From Candidatus Magasanikbacteria bacterium CG1_02_41_34 (GTDB taxonomy: Bacteria; Patescibacteriota; Patescibacteriia; Magasanikbacterales; UBA922): a stretch of 39,101 bases of DNA. The first letter of the stretch is position 1. The number at the start of each line of letters is the position of its first letter. The stretch is from assembly GCA_001871445.1 (NCBI GenBank), contig MNVD01000013.1, positions 1-39,101 on the forward strand. Direction: 5' to 3'. Position numbers and translations under genes: made by a program. Positions 1 through 8,432 of this stretch are shown here, piece after piece. Below the pieces are notes generated by a model. The model ran no database searches. It was not told the DNA's origin and saw only the letters and a list, made by a program, of their open reading frames with translations.

Positions 1-3000
1 ATACTCCGTGCGAGTGAGTTCTTGTCCGCGTGGGTTACACGTGTTTGGTGCTCCTCGTGGCGTCGCTGTGAATTTTGTCTTTTGTCCAATATAGGTTGCA
101 ATAAACGGATGTGGTTTTACTACAATATTGTCTACCCCACACAATGTATTGTCGGCTTTTGTACGGAAGATCCATGAGAATGGTGTAAGAGATTGTCCAT
201 CTTGTGCAATCAATGCAACACCACCCACAGATTTGATATTATCCGTCAACGATACTTTGTAATAGGTATTTGATTCAAGCGGTGACGTAGGTTTTGGAGA
301 AAGGGTCACCTCGAGTTTACTCGTACTATCGATAGTAAATTTATTTGTTACATCTGAAAGATTGACACAATTTGGGTCAGCACACTGATAGACAAGCACT
401 CCCCCATTGTCATATGTCACAGGATCCATGTGACGACTAAATGTTGCCTTCACAACAGCATTCGGACACGACTCAGAACAATTTGGTTCAAATGAAACCA
501 CATGCGGTGGTCCGATGTTGATAAACAATGTGGATGTATTCGCCTCAAGACCCTGAGGGAAAGCCTCTTGAAGTGCAGGTTTTTCTGCAAAATCAGTAGA
601 CGCACTGAATGTCACACCATCTGCAGCTTCCTGCCTTGCAGCAGCCGTTGCTCTTGTATCTTTATAATCACCTGAAGCATCAGCTGAAATAGTTGCTTTG
701 TCAGTTCGGTTAGAAGACCAATTCCACCCAAGCCCATCGGCATTCAACAGAGTACAGGCTCTATCAGCTTTTCCTTTCAAATAATAATAAAATGGTAAAT
801 CTACATTATAGATGTCATGCAATGGTCCAATTTGTGTGACTGTTTTTTCTCTTGGGGTGATATATGCACTATCAAGACTACACAGACCAGTACCAGTTTG
901 AAAATCATACGAAAATGCGATTTCAGCATCATTGTAGACAGCATCAATAGGTACTCGTGCTTCGTCTATACGCAACGCAGTGCTCGTCGAATTTCCTCCA
1001 CCAACATCTTGATTTGGTGTTTTTATTCCTGTTGTGAGAAGCACACGATACCATGTATTTGGTAAAAAATTGGGGCTTGAAAGATCACTAGCTTTTTTGA
1101 TAACTATAATACTTCCTGCATCTCCTGGTTGGACATTCAAATCCAAACTTGACACCTTATCTGCTTCTGTATAGGTACAGTCAATATCTCCTGTCGTCGA
1201 TCCACACGTATAGAGTAGGACAGTATTTTCCGTCACGGTTGTAGGATCAATGGTCATACTGACAGCTACCTGTGCAGTCGCATTGATACACATCTCCTCT
1301 GACTCTGCCCATTCGGACGAAGGAACTGGAGACGCTTCGACACTTTTTCCTTTGTACACACCATCATCTTCACACTGGACAAGAACATAAGGAACTGTAG
1401 GTGGAATCCCGGTGGTAAATCGCCATACATATCCAGAACTTCTGACATCTCCTTCACAAATAGTCTTCCATGAACCAGTATCAGGTCCCTCTGTACAACA
1501 TTGTAGTGCAGTATCTCCAGGAACACTTCCTTGAATACGACAATCCGTAACAAAATAATTGATACTGTTTCCTCTACTGCCATTTGCAGTAATAGCAATC
1601 GGCCAACGCCCAAGAGGCATCGTAGGATGGAGGCTTGCTTCCCTAAATCCGACACTTGATGTGATAGTTTTTTTGTCAGTACTGACTCCCCATCTAGCAT
1701 CACTTGAATTATCACCCCAAGCTATCCAACTGTCACTATCCAAATTACTTACATCAGTTGAATTCGTAATATCTCCAGCACCATTCCAAAAATATAAATT
1801 TGTAGAACCACGTGCAAAGTTTTTTCCACTAAAGACGAGTCCTGGATGCTCATCTGGTAGAATAGCAGGTCCTTGATTTGGATTAAGCTGACAAATACTT
1901 GGTTTTGCCTCACCGCTTTGCACTGAAATCAGGTCAATTGTTCCATCGGAAGACAATCCATTATCTGCACGCTCTACGGTGACGTAGTATGTTCCAAGAC
2001 CACTAAAAGCATCTGGAATATCTATAATAATTTGTGTATCTGTCCACGTATTTTGACATGGGGCTGGTGGAACTGTGAGTTCGATACACGTATCAGCATC
2101 ATTATTATGAGAACAAGTCGCACCAGCATTTGGAGAAATATATACATAGCCTGCTTGTCCAAAATGTGCACCAAAAATTGTGACAAAACTACCAGGCGTT
2201 GGATCTGAGGGGTCGATGTCCGTAATAAGTGGTTTTACGTCAGAAAGATCTGGGCGTGATACACGAAATGGTACACCATTGCTTTCAACTCCATTTTTCT
2301 CAACATGAACAAGTGGATTTCCTGGTGCAACAGCAAGAGGAACGTTTGTGTTGATAACAGTGTCTTCCCACCCAAAGACACTGGCAGCAAATGGCGTGTC
2401 TGTACCGATATCAAAGGTAATGTTGTCGCTATCTCCACGCGTACCAAATTTTCTTCCCATTGCACGAATACGTATTCCCGGTGGCCCAGCAGTTACACCA
2501 TCAAGGAGACCTTCCTGATCACCATCCACGACAACAGCACATAATCCAGGTCGGGTAGTATTGGTAAAACGAAAGAGGCCATCTGGATGCAACACACCAT
2601 CTCCGTCAGTATATACAGGCTTTGGACCAAAGTCATCATTGGTAGCGTCTGATAAATGAGATGTACTATTGGTAATACGTATAGCAGACGACGTCACAGT
2701 GCCTGCAAAATCTGCATTCCTAGGAACTTCTGCAATGACATACGTATTGTTCCATGCATTTCCTGTGAGAACACCACTACATTCGACAATATTAGCAGGA
2801 AGCCAGCCTTCCTCATCCGATCCAAATTCCACAGCACCTTCTTCGTTACCAAAATAATATCCTCGAATAGTAACCCAGTTTCCTGGTGCCCCATCCATAG
2901 GATCTACATCGGTAATTTTTGGTTGAACAACACATTGTCCTTCTACGCACAGCCCGCTTGAACATTGGTAATCTTCGATACAGATAGTATCACTTCCACA

Positions 3001-4317
3001 CGCTCCTCCAATATCGATATCTGTCTCGCCAAGCTCTTCATCCAGGACTTCGTTAAAACAATGACTGCCCACCAACACAAACATGCCCGTCTGAACCGCA
3101 GACACATGGTGATCGATATCCCACGTGATAAAGGTATATCGATATTGCTTTGGATGATTGGCATATCGAACAATGCCTGAAGAGAAAAATAATTCTTTGC
3201 TAAATAAATACGCCTTATCAGAAAACGTGCCTGATGATGGACCACGAAAGAAATCCACAGGAGTTTCAGAACCATCGGTTGCTTCAAGATGAAATTGCGT
3301 ATAGCCAACACCATTGTCGTCGTCTGTAGTACCGACAAAGGTATAAGTCTCACCAGCAGGAAGACGTGGTTCAAGATCTGTAAAAGGACTGTTTGTTTCT
3401 GGATTAATGATACCCACACCTTGCCAAGTTGGATCACCGACATCATTTGCTTCTGTAGGCGTCTCAAAAGATGACTCTTGCATACCGTCAAATGACGTAC
3501 AAGCAGTAGCACCAAAAGAAATACCTTCACCGTCTGTTGCAACAACCGTATCATTGATACTCACATGGTATTCACCAAGAGGTACACATTCTGTCCCATC
3601 AACATAGTTTACCTCACTACATTCAGCAGAGACAGTATTGCCAAGAGACATCACTGCTTCGATGACTTTTTTGTCTGTGCCAGGAACAACACGATACGTG
3701 AAATTTCTTGATACATCGATGGTATTTTTCAAAATAGTAAATACTTCAGCCGCAGGTGTTCCAACAGACTTTGTAAAGACTGCACGAATAACAATATTAT
3801 TCACACCAGAAATAGACTGATTTGGAGTAATACTCTGCGCAACAAATATATCAGCACATGGATCCTGAAAATTACATGACACTACGTCAGTACAACCCAG
3901 TGGTGAATTTGTATCACCAATCTCTCCCCCACCAGCGGCTTGATTGAATCGTGTAATGATAAATTGAACAATAGCAAACGAGAACAAGATAATAGTAAGC
4001 CCTATTACCCCATTTCGCAAAATCATTTTGGCTTGGGATATTTTGTCTTCATTGCCACCAGCAGTCATGTATACATAGCCACCATACAACACAATAATGA
4101 CAGCAATAAGACCGAGGAAGCCAAGAATAGCACGGATGACCTTCACGACCGTGACTTGCAAAGGTTGGCTACTCAGTCCAAGACCCTGATCCTGTACATT
4201 TTGTACCCCAAAATCAGCAGCTTGCGCAAATACTACGTGAGGAACAAGAAAAACCAGGAGCGATAGCAACAGAGTTCCGATAAATATCCTTTTGTATATA
4301 GTATGATGTTGAAACAT
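1..4317 (-). CDS. Giant secreted protein with pilin-like N-terminus and IPT/TIG repeats (C-terminus off the window)
   Basis: The minus frame is open from the ATG at 4317 to base 1 without a stop, giving at least 1439 residues; the C-terminus lies outside the window. Residues 1-31 are a signal peptide ending in VFA. Residues about 55-120 hold two hydrophobic helices around a GGNEDK turn, as in VirB2/TrbC-like pilins found in CPR bacteria (the Mbov_0395-type pilin-like family). IPT/TIG-type beta domains start near residues 465 (ITDVDP), 694 (ITDIDP) and 804, a Cys-rich knot lies near 438-462, and an SbsA-like Ig domain starts near 1264. The gene starts 15 bases after a paralogous giant gene, so the two are probably co-transcribed. 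The role is inferred to be a surface or pilus-associated adhesive protein anchored by the hairpin. The family assignment is by pattern only. Confidence 0.85.
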   Translation of the reverse strand, partial: MFQHHTIYKRIFIGTLLLSLLVFLVPHVVFAQAADFGVQNVQDQGLGLSSQPLQVTVVKVIRAILGFLGLIAVIIVLYGGYVYMTAGGNEDKISQAKMILRNGVIGLTIILFSFAIVQFIITRFNQAAGGGEIGDTNSPLGCTDVVSCNFQDPCADIFVAQSITPNQSISGVNNIVIRAVFTKSVGTPAAEVFTILKNTIDVSRNFTYRVVPGTDKKVIEAVMSLGNTVSAECSEVNYVDGTECVPLGEYHVSINDTVVATDGEGISFGATACTSFDGMQESSFETPTEANDVGDPTWQGVGIINPETNSPFTDLEPRLPAGETYTFVGTTDDDNGVGYTQFHLEATDGSETPVDFFRGPSSGTFSDKAYLFSKELFFSSGIVRYANHPKQYRYTFITWDIDHHVSAVQTGMFVLVGSHCFNEVLDEELGETDIDIGGACGSDTICIEDYQCSSGLCVEGQCVVQPKITDVDPMDGAPGNWVTIRGYYFGNEEGAVEFGSDEEGWLPANIVECSGVLTGNAWNNTYVIAEVPRNADFAGTVTSSAIRITNSTSHLSDATNDDFGPKPVYTDGDGVLHPDGLFRFTNTTRPGLCAVVVDGDQEGLLDGVTAGPPGIRIRAMGRKFGTRGDSDNITFDIGTDTPFAASVFGWEDTVINTNVPLAVAPGNPLVHVEKNGVESNGVPFRVSRPDLSDVKPLITDIDPSDPTPGSFVTIFGAHFGQAGYVYISPNAGATCSHNNDADTCIELTVPPAPCQNTWTDTQIIIDIPDAFSGLGTYYVTVERADNGLSSDGTIDLISVQSGEAKPSICQLNPNQGPAILPDEHPGLVFSGKNFARGSTNLYFWNGAGDITNSTDVSNLDSDSWIAWGDNSSDARWGVSTDKKTITSSVGFREASLHPTMPLGRWPIAITANGSRGNSINYFVTDCRIQGSVPGDTALQCCTEGPDTGSWKTICEGDVRSSGYVWRFTTGIPPTVPYVLVQCEDDGVYKGKSVEASPVPSSEWAESEEMCINATAQVAVSMTIDPTTVTENTVLLYTCGSTTGDIDCTYTEADKVSSLDLNVQPGDAGSIIVIKKASDLSSPNFLPNTWYRVLLTTGIKTPNQDVGGGNSTSTALRIDEARVPIDAVYNDAEIAFSYDFQTGTGLCSLDSAYITPREKTVTQIGPLHDIYNVDLPFYYYLKGKADRACTLLNADGLGWNWSSNRTDKATISADASGDYKDTRATAAARQEAADGVTFSASTDFAEKPALQEAFPQGLEANTSTLFINIGPPHVVSFEPNCSESCPNAVVKATFSRHMDPVTYDNGGVLVYQCADPNCVNLSDVTNKFTIDSTSKLEVTLSPKPTSPLESNTYYKVSLTDNIKSVGGVALIAQDGQSLTPFSWIFRTKADNTLCGVDNIVVKPHPFIATYIGQKTKFTATPRGAPNTCNPRGQELTRTEY

Positions 4318-4332
4318 GGTATTACGCATATA

Positions 4333-7300
4333 TTATTCTTGTTCTTTACCAAATTGTGTTGGACTTATCGTATCATGTTGTAACAATTCAAGACACGTGT
4401 CTGTATCCGGTTGAGCTTTGTCTATACCAGTACCAATACTGACACAGCCAGTATCAGTACTACTCGTCACTTGAAAACCTGATGGCACACATGACGAAAT
4501 ACTTTTTATACTTCCATCATCATAGTAGGTAATCTCGCATGAAGGTGTACTGATACCTGTCTGAGGACCGCTTGCTATAGGTCCGCGCCCAGGATACATA
4601 CAAAATTGATTCATCGCCTTTACCGATCCAGGAATACTTGGAAAATACCAATGATCAATGCCATACATCCCAAATGGTCTTGCAGGATGAAACAAACTCA
4701 ACGTAGTTTTTGTAACTCCTGCAACATCACTATCAAATGATCGCTGATAATATCCCAACCCAACACCTGAATCTGGATATTCCACAAGCGATGCGCTATT
4801 TGACGACATCATTTCTTTGCTAAAATGTATATCAACAGGAATAAACGGCGCAACACCAGGTTGATCAATACCTGGAGATACTTGTTCTATATATGGGGCT
4901 TCACTGTCAATTCTATTTTCCACCGTAAAAAACCACCAGTAATTGTCTGGAAACTGTTCACTTGGTTCATTAGTTTTTAATTGACTAATAGGTGGTTTAT
5001 GTTTCCACGAACCATCTGCTGCAGATGACAACACAAAATCATGTGCACCAGGTGCAACGCTCTGTCTTGCTCCAACATATTCTGGCGCACTATCCATAGC
5101 ATTAGCAGCGAGATCTTCTACACCATCAAAAAGACCTGCAGATACAAAACTATCGCCATCAGGAACATCAAGAGAGGCCGTACGAGCAAGTACAGAATAT
5201 GTCACGGTACATGCCTTATCCGCAGGATCACACAGTGTAGGCAAACAATAAATTGTTTCTCCACAACTATTGATACCACAAGCCTCATTTGAAACAAATT
5301 CAACCGTACGATACCCGTTGGTAATTGTCCACGCGCCATCGACAGTCGTTCGTATTCTTTTGTTTGCAATGAAAGCATTGCTACGTGCTCCGGCCATATC
5401 AAAAACAAAAATATTTTGACTTGGATATTTTACAAATACTCTGCCATTACTATGGGTAAAAGACGGAACTTCGTTAATTGAAGTAAGTGTTCCTTCACTC
5501 TCTGGATACGAAAATAACAATGAAGGATTGAGTGAATCTTCAGTAAGACTGAATACCTTCAGTGCACGAACTTGTCCGACAAACAATTGTTCATTGATCA
5601 CAAACAATGATTTCGCACTAGAGCCATTTATACCAAAGGCACTGTTGTTCAAATTTACTTGGCTAAAATGTATCTCTGTTTCAGGATGCGAAATATCTGC
5701 AATTTTAAGTGCAGAGGACTCTGTAATATATACAGCATCCCTATATACGGCTATATCTTGTGGCTGAAGACCTGGCGTTGTAGTCGCTACAATAACAGGT
5801 TGACTAAGATTACTCATATCAACAATACCAAACATACCATTCAAAGATCTCTTTATGAAGTATACGGCATTGTCCTGAATGGCAATGTGAGTAATAAACC
5901 CATTCTCTGTTGTAACAACGGTACTGATGATATCACCAAACCTTCCTGAACCAGCATCCATATCAATAATACGAATTTCTTTTCCATCAGCAACAACTGC
6001 ATAATTTTCCAAAAATTCTAGTTCCTGAGGATACTCTAATTTGCCACTAAGGCTATCGATCTTCTCGCCTGTATCAGTATCAAATATAACAATATCTTTA
6101 CCAACGATCATATACAGTTTTCCATCGTGCAATTTGAGTGAATGGATTACCTGTTGAGTTGTAAAAAATGTTGATACATTGGTAGGATCATTCAAATCAA
6201 TTTTTTTTGCGCTTGTACTATCTGCTACATAGAGATATCTATCGTCAGTCGCCATAGCAAGCGCTGTCCCTACATAGGGAGCAATCTCACTAAATGTAAA
6301 TGGAGGTAACGTTTCTTCAGTAGCAGAGATGATTTCCTCTGAAGGACGCATATCTACAATAATATTGTGAAAACTTGAAGTTTCGCCAAGTACTCCCTGT
6401 ACCATCATAGGGTCAACTGGCTCATTGAACGTAATTTTGAGTACTCTATTCTTTTCTACACTTTCTCCAGGATTTGGGGAGACATCAACAACATACGGAG
6501 GACTCAAATCTACTTCGGTATTTGTTTCAAATTCCCAAATATAGCTGTCGTCACGGCGTGCGGCAAAAACAGAAGCACCATCGGTATTTAATACATCATT
6601 GGTAATCGTCACACGATGCCACTGATCAGATTCTTCATTTCCAAGCAATTCTTGTGGCTTGAATACAAACGTGTGCACTTCACCATTGGCATCGTATGAG
6701 GCCTGTGCTGTTGCAGCGATAGCATCACCTTCAGTTGTACCATTTTTATCGTCTAGTCTATTGACGGCAATCACATTCGTTTTCAAGGTATCGCATACTC
6801 GTGTCGTTCCAGTGTCGATACAGTCACCAAATATTCCTGACCCATTTGCATCATCAATAAGACTCTTTGGGTCAATACTTTCAGTAAAGGTAACAACTAT
6901 CTTCGTATTTCTATATACGTCTGCCTGATTTGGCTCAGGATAATGGTCTTTGATAACACTTCCAAGAGAACCAACACTTATAAATACTTGTTGACCAGGT
7001 ATTTGCTGTTGACCAGGAGGAATAGAACCACTTACACCACCAAGAATATTGATAGCAAACTGAACAATGATAAACGAAAATAAAATAATCGCAGTCCCAA
7101 TCACTGCATTTTTGATAATCGTTTTTCCTTGTTCTACTTTTTCCTCATTCCCTGCCGACGTCATGATCGTATATCCTGCATAGATAATCATGACGACAAG
7201 TATGAGACCGAGAAACCCAAGCAGAATACGAATGACGCGAAGCATGATCACCACGATAGAATCTCCTGACAGTGCAATCTGTCCACCGACTTGTGCAACG

Positions 7301-7437
7301 CCAAAATCACCTTGTGCATGTACAGCAGATGGCGCAAAAGAAAACAGAACAAGAGCTACAAAAAACACAAGAAGTGCTACCAAAAACGGAGCACTCTTCG
7401 TATGTCTGCAATACAATGATTTGAATATATGTCTCAT
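4333..7437 (-). CDS. Giant secreted protein with pilin-like N-terminus, Ig-like domains and LVIVD-type propeller
   Basis: This 1034-residue protein begins with a signal peptide (residues 1-41, ending VHAQ). A pilin-like two-helix module with a SAGNEEK turn follows at about 60-130; it resembles the same module of the next gene and VirB2/TrbC-type pilins. An SbsA-like Ig domain follows (VTFTESIDP near 180) and another starts near 315 (ITFNEPVDP). Residues about 390-660 contain repeated segments of the type VVADGKEIRIIDMD and DIAVYRDAVYITESSALKI, typical of LVIVD-type beta-propeller repeats. The C-terminal third is again beta-rich and Cys-containing. It is first in a two-gene unit and has its own promoter at 7464-7492. 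The likely place is the outside of the cell, anchored in the membrane. The specific ligand is unknown. Confidence 0.85.
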   Translation of the reverse strand: MRHIFKSLYCRHTKSAPFLVALLVFFVALVLFSFAPSAVHAQGDFGVAQVGGQIALSGDSIVVIMLRVIRILLGFLGLILVVMIIYAGYTIMTSAGNEEKVEQGKTIIKNAVIGTAIILFSFIIVQFAINILGGVSGSIPPGQQQIPGQQVFISVGSLGSVIKDHYPEPNQADVYRNTKIVVTFTESIDPKSLIDDANGSGIFGDCIDTGTTRVCDTLKTNVIAVNRLDDKNGTTEGDAIAATAQASYDANGEVHTFVFKPQELLGNEESDQWHRVTITNDVLNTDGASVFAARRDDSYIWEFETNTEVDLSPPYVVDVSPNPGESVEKNRVLKITFNEPVDPMMVQGVLGETSSFHNIIVDMRPSEEIISATEETLPPFTFSEIAPYVGTALAMATDDRYLYVADSTSAKKIDLNDPTNVSTFFTTQQVIHSLKLHDGKLYMIVGKDIVIFDTDTGEKIDSLSGKLEYPQELEFLENYAVVADGKEIRIIDMDAGSGRFGDIISTVVTTENGFITHIAIQDNAVYFIKRSLNGMFGIVDMSNLSQPVIVATTTPGLQPQDIAVYRDAVYITESSALKIADISHPETEIHFSQVNLNNSAFGINGSSAKSLFVINEQLFVGQVRALKVFSLTEDSLNPSLLFSYPESEGTLTSINEVPSFTHSNGRVFVKYPSQNIFVFDMAGARSNAFIANKRIRTTVDGAWTITNGYRTVEFVSNEACGINSCGETIYCLPTLCDPADKACTVTYSVLARTASLDVPDGDSFVSAGLFDGVEDLAANAMDSAPEYVGARQSVAPGAHDFVLSSAADGSWKHKPPISQLKTNEPSEQFPDNYWWFFTVENRIDSEAPYIEQVSPGIDQPGVAPFIPVDIHFSKEMMSSNSASLVEYPDSGVGLGYYQRSFDSDVAGVTKTTLSLFHPARPFGMYGIDHWYFPSIPGSVKAMNQFCMYPGRGPIASGPQTGISTPSCEITYYDDGSIKSISSCVPSGFQVTSSTDTGCVSIGTGIDKAQPDTDTCLELLQHDTISPTQFGKEQE

Positions 7438-7463
7438 GAGATGAGAGCAATAAGATTTATTTC

Positions 7464-7492
7464 ATTATAGCAAAATATTGTATTTATCACAA
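7464..7492 (-). promoter_or_regulatory. Promoter of the giant pilin-like gene pair
   Basis: On the minus strand TTGTGA (7487-7492) is followed after 17 bp by TATAAT (7464-7469), preceded by TGC (extended -10). The start codon lies about 27 bases downstream of the -10. Seen by eye, not measured. Confidence 0.6.
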
Positions 7493-7521
7493 AGCATTTG
7501 TGTGACATGTTATGTGGATAT

Positions 7522-7554
7522 AAAAAAATCCTTCACATAATGAAAGATTTTTTT
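7522..7554 (-). terminator. Rho-independent terminator after the yqeY-like gene
   Basis: An inverted repeat pairs 7522-7535 with 7541-7554, with one mismatch and a CATAA loop. It is flanked by A/T runs, so it would end minus-strand transcripts coming from 7574 and keep them out of the giant genes. Confidence 0.7.
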
Positions 7555-7573
7555 ATAATTGTATAGAAATATC

Positions 7574-8017
7574 TTACTGCAAGAGCTTTATAACGACAGT
7601 TTTAACTCGAGTTCCATCCGCTTGTCCTTGCACTTTTTTCATGACAGCTCCCATGGCCTTGCCTATATCTTGTGGCGTAGTTACCCCTATTTCACTGAGT
7701 GTCTCAGCAACAATCTTTTCAAGTGCTTCATCTGCAAGTTGCTCTGGAAGATATGTCTCGAGAATCCCAATATCTGCCATATTCTGTGCAACAAGATCGT
7801 CTCTTCCGCCAGCCTGAAAATCAATAATAGCATCTTTGAGTTGTTTTACTTGTGCAGCAACACTCGCCAGAGCATCATCGTCAGTAAAAGCTTCACCTTT
7901 CTCGATCATAGTATTTTTTATAGCTGCAATAGCATTGCGTAATACACGCACGTGCTCGCTGTTTTTTGCCTTCATGGCAACAACCATATCAGCATGAATG
8001 TTTTCTTGAAATGTCAT
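7574..8017 (-). CDS. GatB/YqeY domain protein
   Basis: The 147-residue protein is of normal length for stand-alone YqeY proteins, which resemble the C-terminal tRNA-binding tail of GatB. Family-typical stretches are ILETYLPEQL near residue 85 and the C-terminal GKAMGAVMKKVQGQADG. The exact cellular role of YqeY is not established; an amidotransferase or tRNA-related role is usually assumed. The ATG is preceded by an A/T-rich leader without a clear ribosome binding site. Strong terminators lie on both sides (7522-7554 and 8072-8099), so it is probably expressed alone. No gatA/gatC are in the window. Confidence 0.85.
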   Translation of the reverse strand: MTFQENIHADMVVAMKAKNSEHVRVLRNAIAAIKNTMIEKGEAFTDDDALASVAAQVKQLKDAIIDFQAGGRDDLVAQNMADIGILETYLPEQLADEALEKIVAETLSEIGVTTPQDIGKAMGAVMKKVQGQADGTRVKTVVIKLLQ

Positions 8018-8071
8018 ACTTTTCTATTTTTAGAATAAATATATATCACACCCAGCTTAGCAAATACAAAA

Positions 8072-8099
8072 GAAAAAAGCCACATATGTGGCTTTTTTC
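8072..8099 (-). terminator. Terminator overlapping the rpsU stop codon
   Basis: This is a perfect 28-bp palindrome: an A-run, GCCACATATGTGGC in the centre, then a T-run. Its right edge shares a base with the rpsU TAG stop (8099-8101), so the hairpin starts immediately as the gene ends. It could work in both directions. Confidence 0.85.
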
Positions 8100-8341
8100 T
8101 ATGCGACGCGAGATATGTCTGCATCGATTGGAAGTTTTCCTGTTTTTTTCAAGTAGTTGAATTTTGATACTTTCTTGGCAATCTTCAGCGTATGTTTCTT
8201 TTGAACATTCTTACTCTTTGTAGGAATGTAAAATTGTATTTTTCGTGCTTGTAAAATACTGCCAGAATTTCGCCATGATTGCTTCGTGCGACGCATGAAA
8301 GCTTCAAAAGACTCTCCTTTTTTTCGTTTTACTTCGCTCAT
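8099..8341 (-). CDS. rpsU: Small ribosomal subunit protein bS21
   Basis: The protein is 80 residues and matches bS21 in its N-terminal half (VKRKKGESFEAFMRR, then W and an LQARKIQFY stretch) with a basic C-terminus. bS21 binds the 30S platform near the anti-Shine-Dalgarno region and helps initiation. An in-frame GTG at 8353 would add MNTH, but that GTG is the end of the AGGAGGTG ribosome binding site. The ATG at 8341 is therefore the better start. The gene has its own promoter (8384-8412) and terminator, and its ribosome binding site lies in a small hairpin. Confidence 0.9.
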   Translation of the reverse strand: MSEVKRKKGESFEAFMRRTKQSWRNSGSILQARKIQFYIPTKSKNVQKKHTLKIAKKVSKFNYLKKTGKLPIDADISRVA

Positions 8342-8349
8342 GTGTGTAT

Positions 8350-8365
8350 TCACCTCCTCAGGTGA
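8350..8365 (-). promoter_or_regulatory. Ribosome binding site of rpsU inside a hairpin
   Basis: On the minus strand TCACCT-GAGG-AGGTGA forms a 6-bp stem with a 4-base loop. The AGGAGG site that decides the 8341 start is half loop, half stem. Pairing would hide it from the ribosome. A regulatory role is inferred. Confidence 0.55.
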
Positions 8366-8383
8366 TTAAAATATAACAAGAGT

Positions 8384-8412
8384 ACACTACAGGATTGTGA
8401 CAATTTTGTCAA
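8384..8412 (-). promoter_or_regulatory. rpsU promoter
   Basis: TTGACA (8407-8412), 17 bp, TAGTGT (8384-8389) on the minus strand. The predicted leader is about 35 nt and carries the SD hairpin. Confidence 0.6.
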
Positions 8413-8432
8413 GAGGGTTTTCTTTCTGATTG

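Noticed and set aside
1-4317. Several short open frames on both strands at the left edge
   Set aside because: They are shadows of one continuous minus-strand frame that runs off the window.
8342-8353. GTG start for rpsU giving four extra residues
   Set aside because: The GTG is part of the AGGAGGTG ribosome binding site that serves the ATG at 8341.
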